Positions 4,898 to 5,430 of a stretch of 5,430 bases of DNA are shown piece after piece. The notes below the pieces were generated by a model. That model made no database searches. It worked only from the letters and a program-made list of their open reading frames with translations, and was not told where the DNA came from. Origin of the DNA: Acidimicrobiia bacterium (GTDB lineage: Bacteria > Actinomycetota > Acidimicrobiia > Acidimicrobiales > Ilumatobacteraceae); NCBI GenBank assembly GCA_010030605.1, contig RHCK01000126.1, positions 1 to 5,430 on the forward strand. Reading direction: 5' to 3'. The position numbers and the translations under genes are program-made. Each line of letters begins with the position of its first letter. Within the stretch, counting starts at the first letter, position 1.

Positions 4898-5430
4898 ATG
4901 GTCGACGCGCAGAATTCCGTGCTCACCAGTCGACTTCGCGGTTTCGGCTCGACGATCTTCGCCGAAATGACCGCGTTGGCCACCGAGAAGGGGGCCATCA
5001 ATCTCGGTCAGGGATTCCCGGACTACGACGGTCCGCGCGCGGTGCTCGATGCCGCGGTCGAGGCGATCCGAAGCGGTCAGAATCAATATCCACCCGGACC
5101 CGGCATCGCCGATCTTCGCTCGGCCATCTCCGAGCATCAGCGTCGGTTTTATGGACTGAGTTATCAGCCCGACGGCGAGGTGTTGGTGACGGCGGGCGCG
5201 ACCGAAGCATTGGCCGGCGCATTGTTGGGGATTCTCGAAGCCGGCGATGAAGTGGTGTTGTTGGAACCGATGTACGACAGTTACCAAGCGTGCATCGCGC
5301 TGGCCGGTGCCGTGACCCGCCCGGTCACTCTTCGGCCACCCTCGTACCGACTCGATGTGGATGCGCTGAAGGCGGCGATCGGCCCCCGCACGCGCATGAT
5401 CCTGCTCAACACGCCGCACAATCCCACCGG
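4898..5430 (+). CDS. PLP-dependent aminotransferase, class I/II (DapC/kynurenine aminotransferase-like), N-terminal part
   Basis: The frame runs from ATG 4898 without a stop to the window edge, giving 177 codons of a protein normally about 390 residues long. It is a fold-type I aminotransferase. Visible landmarks are FAEMTALATEKGAINLGQGF followed by PDYDGP (21-46), NQYPPGPGIADLR (62-74), the cofactor phosphate loop TAGATEA (98-104), EPMYDSY (123-129), and NTPHNPTG at the edge, with Asn175 expected to contact the PLP ring. The Schiff-base lysine lies beyond the window. The pattern is that of the mycobacterial DapC group (N-succinyldiaminopimelate aminotransferase), whose relatives include methionine and kynurenine aminotransferases, so the substrate is not settled and no symbol is given. 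It starts 27 bp after deoC, probably from its own leaderless promoter. Confidence 0.92.
   Translation, partial: MVDAQNSVLTSRLRGFGSTIFAEMTALATEKGAINLGQGFPDYDGPRAVLDAAVEAIRSGQNQYPPGPGIADLRSAISEHQRRFYGLSYQPDGEVLVTAGATEALAGALLGILEAGDEVVLLEPMYDSYQACIALAGAVTRPVTLRPPSYRLDVDALKAAIGPRTRMILLNTPHNPT

Noticed and set aside
4028..5419. A 463-codon open frame on the minus strand, antisense to cdd, deoC and the aminotransferase
   Set aside because: The opposite strand encodes three recognisable enzymes with intact motifs. The antisense protein is rich in His, Arg and Gly with no domain, as expected from high-GC codon bias.
1..5430. Defence system, mobile element, CRISPR array or biosynthetic cluster
   Set aside because: All genes are housekeeping or common accessory families. 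No transposase, integrase, repeat array, toxin-antitoxin pair or phage gene was found on either strand.

Overview
The window is a compact stretch of about 60 % G+C (judged by eye) from a bacterial chromosome. It looks actinobacterial, most plausibly of the Acidimicrobiia/Ilumatobacter type. The Dut and aminotransferase proteins read like mycobacterial Dut and DapC, an oligoribonuclease (Orn) is present, GTG starts are frequent, and four genes carry a TANNNT -10 element 6-7 nt before the start codon, the layout of leaderless actinobacterial transcripts. The lineage is an inference from these signs only. No tRNA, rRNA, CRISPR array, insertion sequence or phage gene was seen.

Layout: (1) 2-577 (+) is the C-terminal end of a secreted protein with two fibronectin type III repeats. 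(2) 582-1661 (-) is an MBL-fold metallo-hydrolase with a C-terminal winged helix, ending 4 bp from the first gene. (3) 1744-2298 (-) is orn, upstream of the MBL gene and separated from it by an 82-bp gap rich in inverted repeats. (4) 2391-2849 (+) is dut, divergent from orn across a 92-bp region with a promoter for each. (5) 2859-3596 (-) is a PlsC-like acyltransferase, convergent with dut with 9 bp between the stops. (6) 3690-4127 (+) is cdd, with a clear Shine-Dalgarno sequence. (7) 4124-4870 (+) is deoC, overlapping the end of cdd by GTGA. (8) 4898 to the window end (+) is a PLP-dependent aminotransferase, truncated by the window edge. Gene-free gaps are all under 100 bp.

The recognisable theme is nucleotide housekeeping. 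Orn recycles 2-5 nt RNAs to NMPs, Dut removes dUTP and supplies dUMP, Cdd deaminates (deoxy)cytidine, and DeoC splits deoxyribose-5-phosphate into glyceraldehyde-3-phosphate and acetaldehyde. Only cdd-deoC looks like a tight operon. PlsC (phospholipid synthesis), the MBL hydrolase and the aminotransferase have no evident link to that theme.

I found no convincing new biological system. The observations most worth following are the repeated leaderless-promoter layout, a Cys replacing the usual Pro beside the zinc site of Cdd, a Pro/Arg/Trp-rich insert in the MBL hydrolase, and a cluster of inverted repeats between orn and the MBL gene.
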